Shown: in pieces, positions 63,101 to 64,000 of the stretch
Layout: the number at the start of each line of letters is the position of its first letter
How positions within the stretch are numbered: position 1 is the first letter of the stretch
NCBI GenBank assembly: GCA_030068145.1
Contig: JAPJBO010000853.1
Location: forward strand, 35,171 to 99,170
Length of the DNA stretch: 64,000 nucleotides
Reading direction: 5' to 3'
From: Diplonema papillatum
Taxonomy: Eukaryota > Euglenozoa > Diplonemea > Diplonemida > Diplonemidae
The notes under the pieces: generated by a model
What the model saw: only the letters and a program-made list of their open reading frames with translations
Databases searched by the model: none
Told to the model about the DNA's origin: nothing
Translations under genes and position numbers: made by a program

Positions 63101-64000
63101 CAGACGCTGCGACACCATGGTACTACATCTGCGGTCCTTCGCCTCCGCACACAACATACGTGGAAGTGTATAACGAAGGATACTTGCCACCGTTCCAACG
63201 AACTGCGGATACATGCATGCTGGGCGAGAAGAGAGATGAAGTCCTGGTTGCAACATCGAGCAAGTTGGTAGTTATGCAGATGAAGAGCAATGGACGACTG
63301 CAGACAGTTGGTTCACTTGATGCAGTTTACATAACTGTAGTTTTGAGTGAGCTTCAGAAGGAAGTAGCATATGGACTGCGTAACAACAGACTTGACATCA
63401 TTGACACGTCAACAGTTTCGTTACCTAAGGTTGTTGGGTATGTGGTCATGCCAAGTTCGAGATGTGCAAATCTTGAACAGCTGGCTACCAGAACAGGACA
63501 CGTAGTTTACGCTAGTTGCGACTCTGACGGCATCTTCGCAGTTGATGTCTCATCGAACACTGCCCCTAAGTTGCTTGGCAGCAACGTTGCAGTTGCCAAG
63601 CCTGCTTCAGGTTCCTCGAAAGGTTTGCTGGTTGACGAGTCACGTCTTCTGTTGTTTGCAGTCACGATGGGCTCGACCGTCCATTTGTACAATGTCAGCA
63701 GTCCATCAGCACCAGTCGAGATCACAACTGCAAAGACTGATGACAGAGCTTTCGAAATGGCACAATCTGGGAGCATTGTGTATGTTGCGGCGGATTCGCA
63801 GTTGGAGATCTTCCAAACTAACAACAACGGAAAAGTGATCTTTGAGAAGGTGAGCTTCTGCTGTCAGTACGGGCCTGGCATGTTCATTGTTGGTATTGAC
63901 TACTTCGACGGCCTCATCTATGCATCAGACCACGGTGGCAATGGGTTCTTGGTTGTGATGAATGTGACGGACCCGCACAATCCGTACTACATCGGGCACA
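57121..64000 (+). CDS. Second giant propeller-array protein, downstream in-frame continuation (3' end beyond window)
   Basis: In the original frame of gene 2, from NDTHPTLFNNGAKVF at 57121 to the last base of the window, I read no stop codon for about 2290 codons. It covers the end of module 11, modules 12-15 and most of module 16. All carry the Cys-rich segment, the LVIVD-like repeats (INITDPYNPFYVGHQD, MNVTDPHNPYYIGHRD) and the Pro/Thr linkers. It has no start of its own and is best read as the continuation of the gene beginning at 43564, separated from it by the frameshifted patch. Preservation of such a long frame argues that the gene was functional until very recently, or that the patch is a sequence error. 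A transmembrane helix and tail like those of gene 1 are expected beyond the window but not seen. Confidence 0.8.

Larger units (their letters stand above)
43642..64000 (+). repeat. Array of at least 15 complete propeller modules plus a partial one in gene 2
   Basis: Modules start at 43642, 44920, 46195, 47461, 48754, 50035, 51328, 52603, 53896, 55174, 56467, 57748, 59041, 60322, 61618 and 62899; the last is cut by the window edge. A/B alternation is kept throughout. Modules 14 (A, opening NCGELYIHD) and 15 (B, opening DCTHLLIRR) are clearly divergent from those of gene 1, and so is the propeller part of module 13 after about 59285. Module 16 returns to the common near-identical sequence (TTDDKLC variant, as in gene 1 module 14 and gene 2 module 12). 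Confidence 0.82.

Overview
The window is eukaryotic nuclear DNA of roughly balanced base composition. Two giant reading frames dominate it, separated by several kilobases of repeat-rich intergenic sequence. Eukaryotic signs are a secreted single-pass membrane protein with many N-glycosylation sequons, a pogo-type DNA transposon with TA target duplication, a decayed retroelement RNase H, a minisatellite and long homopolymer tracts. The main gene is an uninterrupted 22-kb exon, so the organism has few introns. An intron-poor alga such as a florideophyte red alga would fit, but nothing in the sequence settles the lineage and I hold this loosely.

Layout: 1-5886 holds no gene I can support, only poly-C/poly-G tracts, a microsatellite and dispersed repeat fragments. 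5889-9244 is a complete DNA transposon with 29-bp terminal inverted repeats, TA on both sides, and one 970-residue transposase on the minus strand. This joins a CENPB-like DNA-binding region and a DDE_1 catalytic core to two regions that look like cysteine proteases (OTU-like, then Ulp1/C48-like). 9247-13629 is again gene-poor and carries repeats and a perfect 19-bp hairpin. 13630-14162 is a 41-copy 13-bp minisatellite, followed directly by RNase H motifs scattered over three frames.

15189-37316 encodes a type I membrane protein of 7375 residues: signal peptide, 17 tandem modules of about 425-431 residues, one transmembrane helix and a tail of about 50 residues. Each module is a Cys-rich segment plus a beta-propeller of LVIVD-like repeats, closed by a Pro/Thr linker. 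Two module types alternate. Around 25.5-32.2 kb, two-module units of exactly 2571 bp are nearly identical.

43564 to beyond 64000 is a second, tandem copy of this gene in the same orientation. It is colinear with the first at a constant offset of 28375 bp for 13.3 kb from the start codon, but its 5' flank is unrelated. It carries two compensating frameshifts near 56.85 and 57.12 kb, after which the frame stays open to the window edge through modules partly absent from gene 1. Together the two genes look like a pair of giant cell-surface (probably adhesive or recognition) proteins evolving by module duplication and gene conversion; their function is inferred only from architecture.
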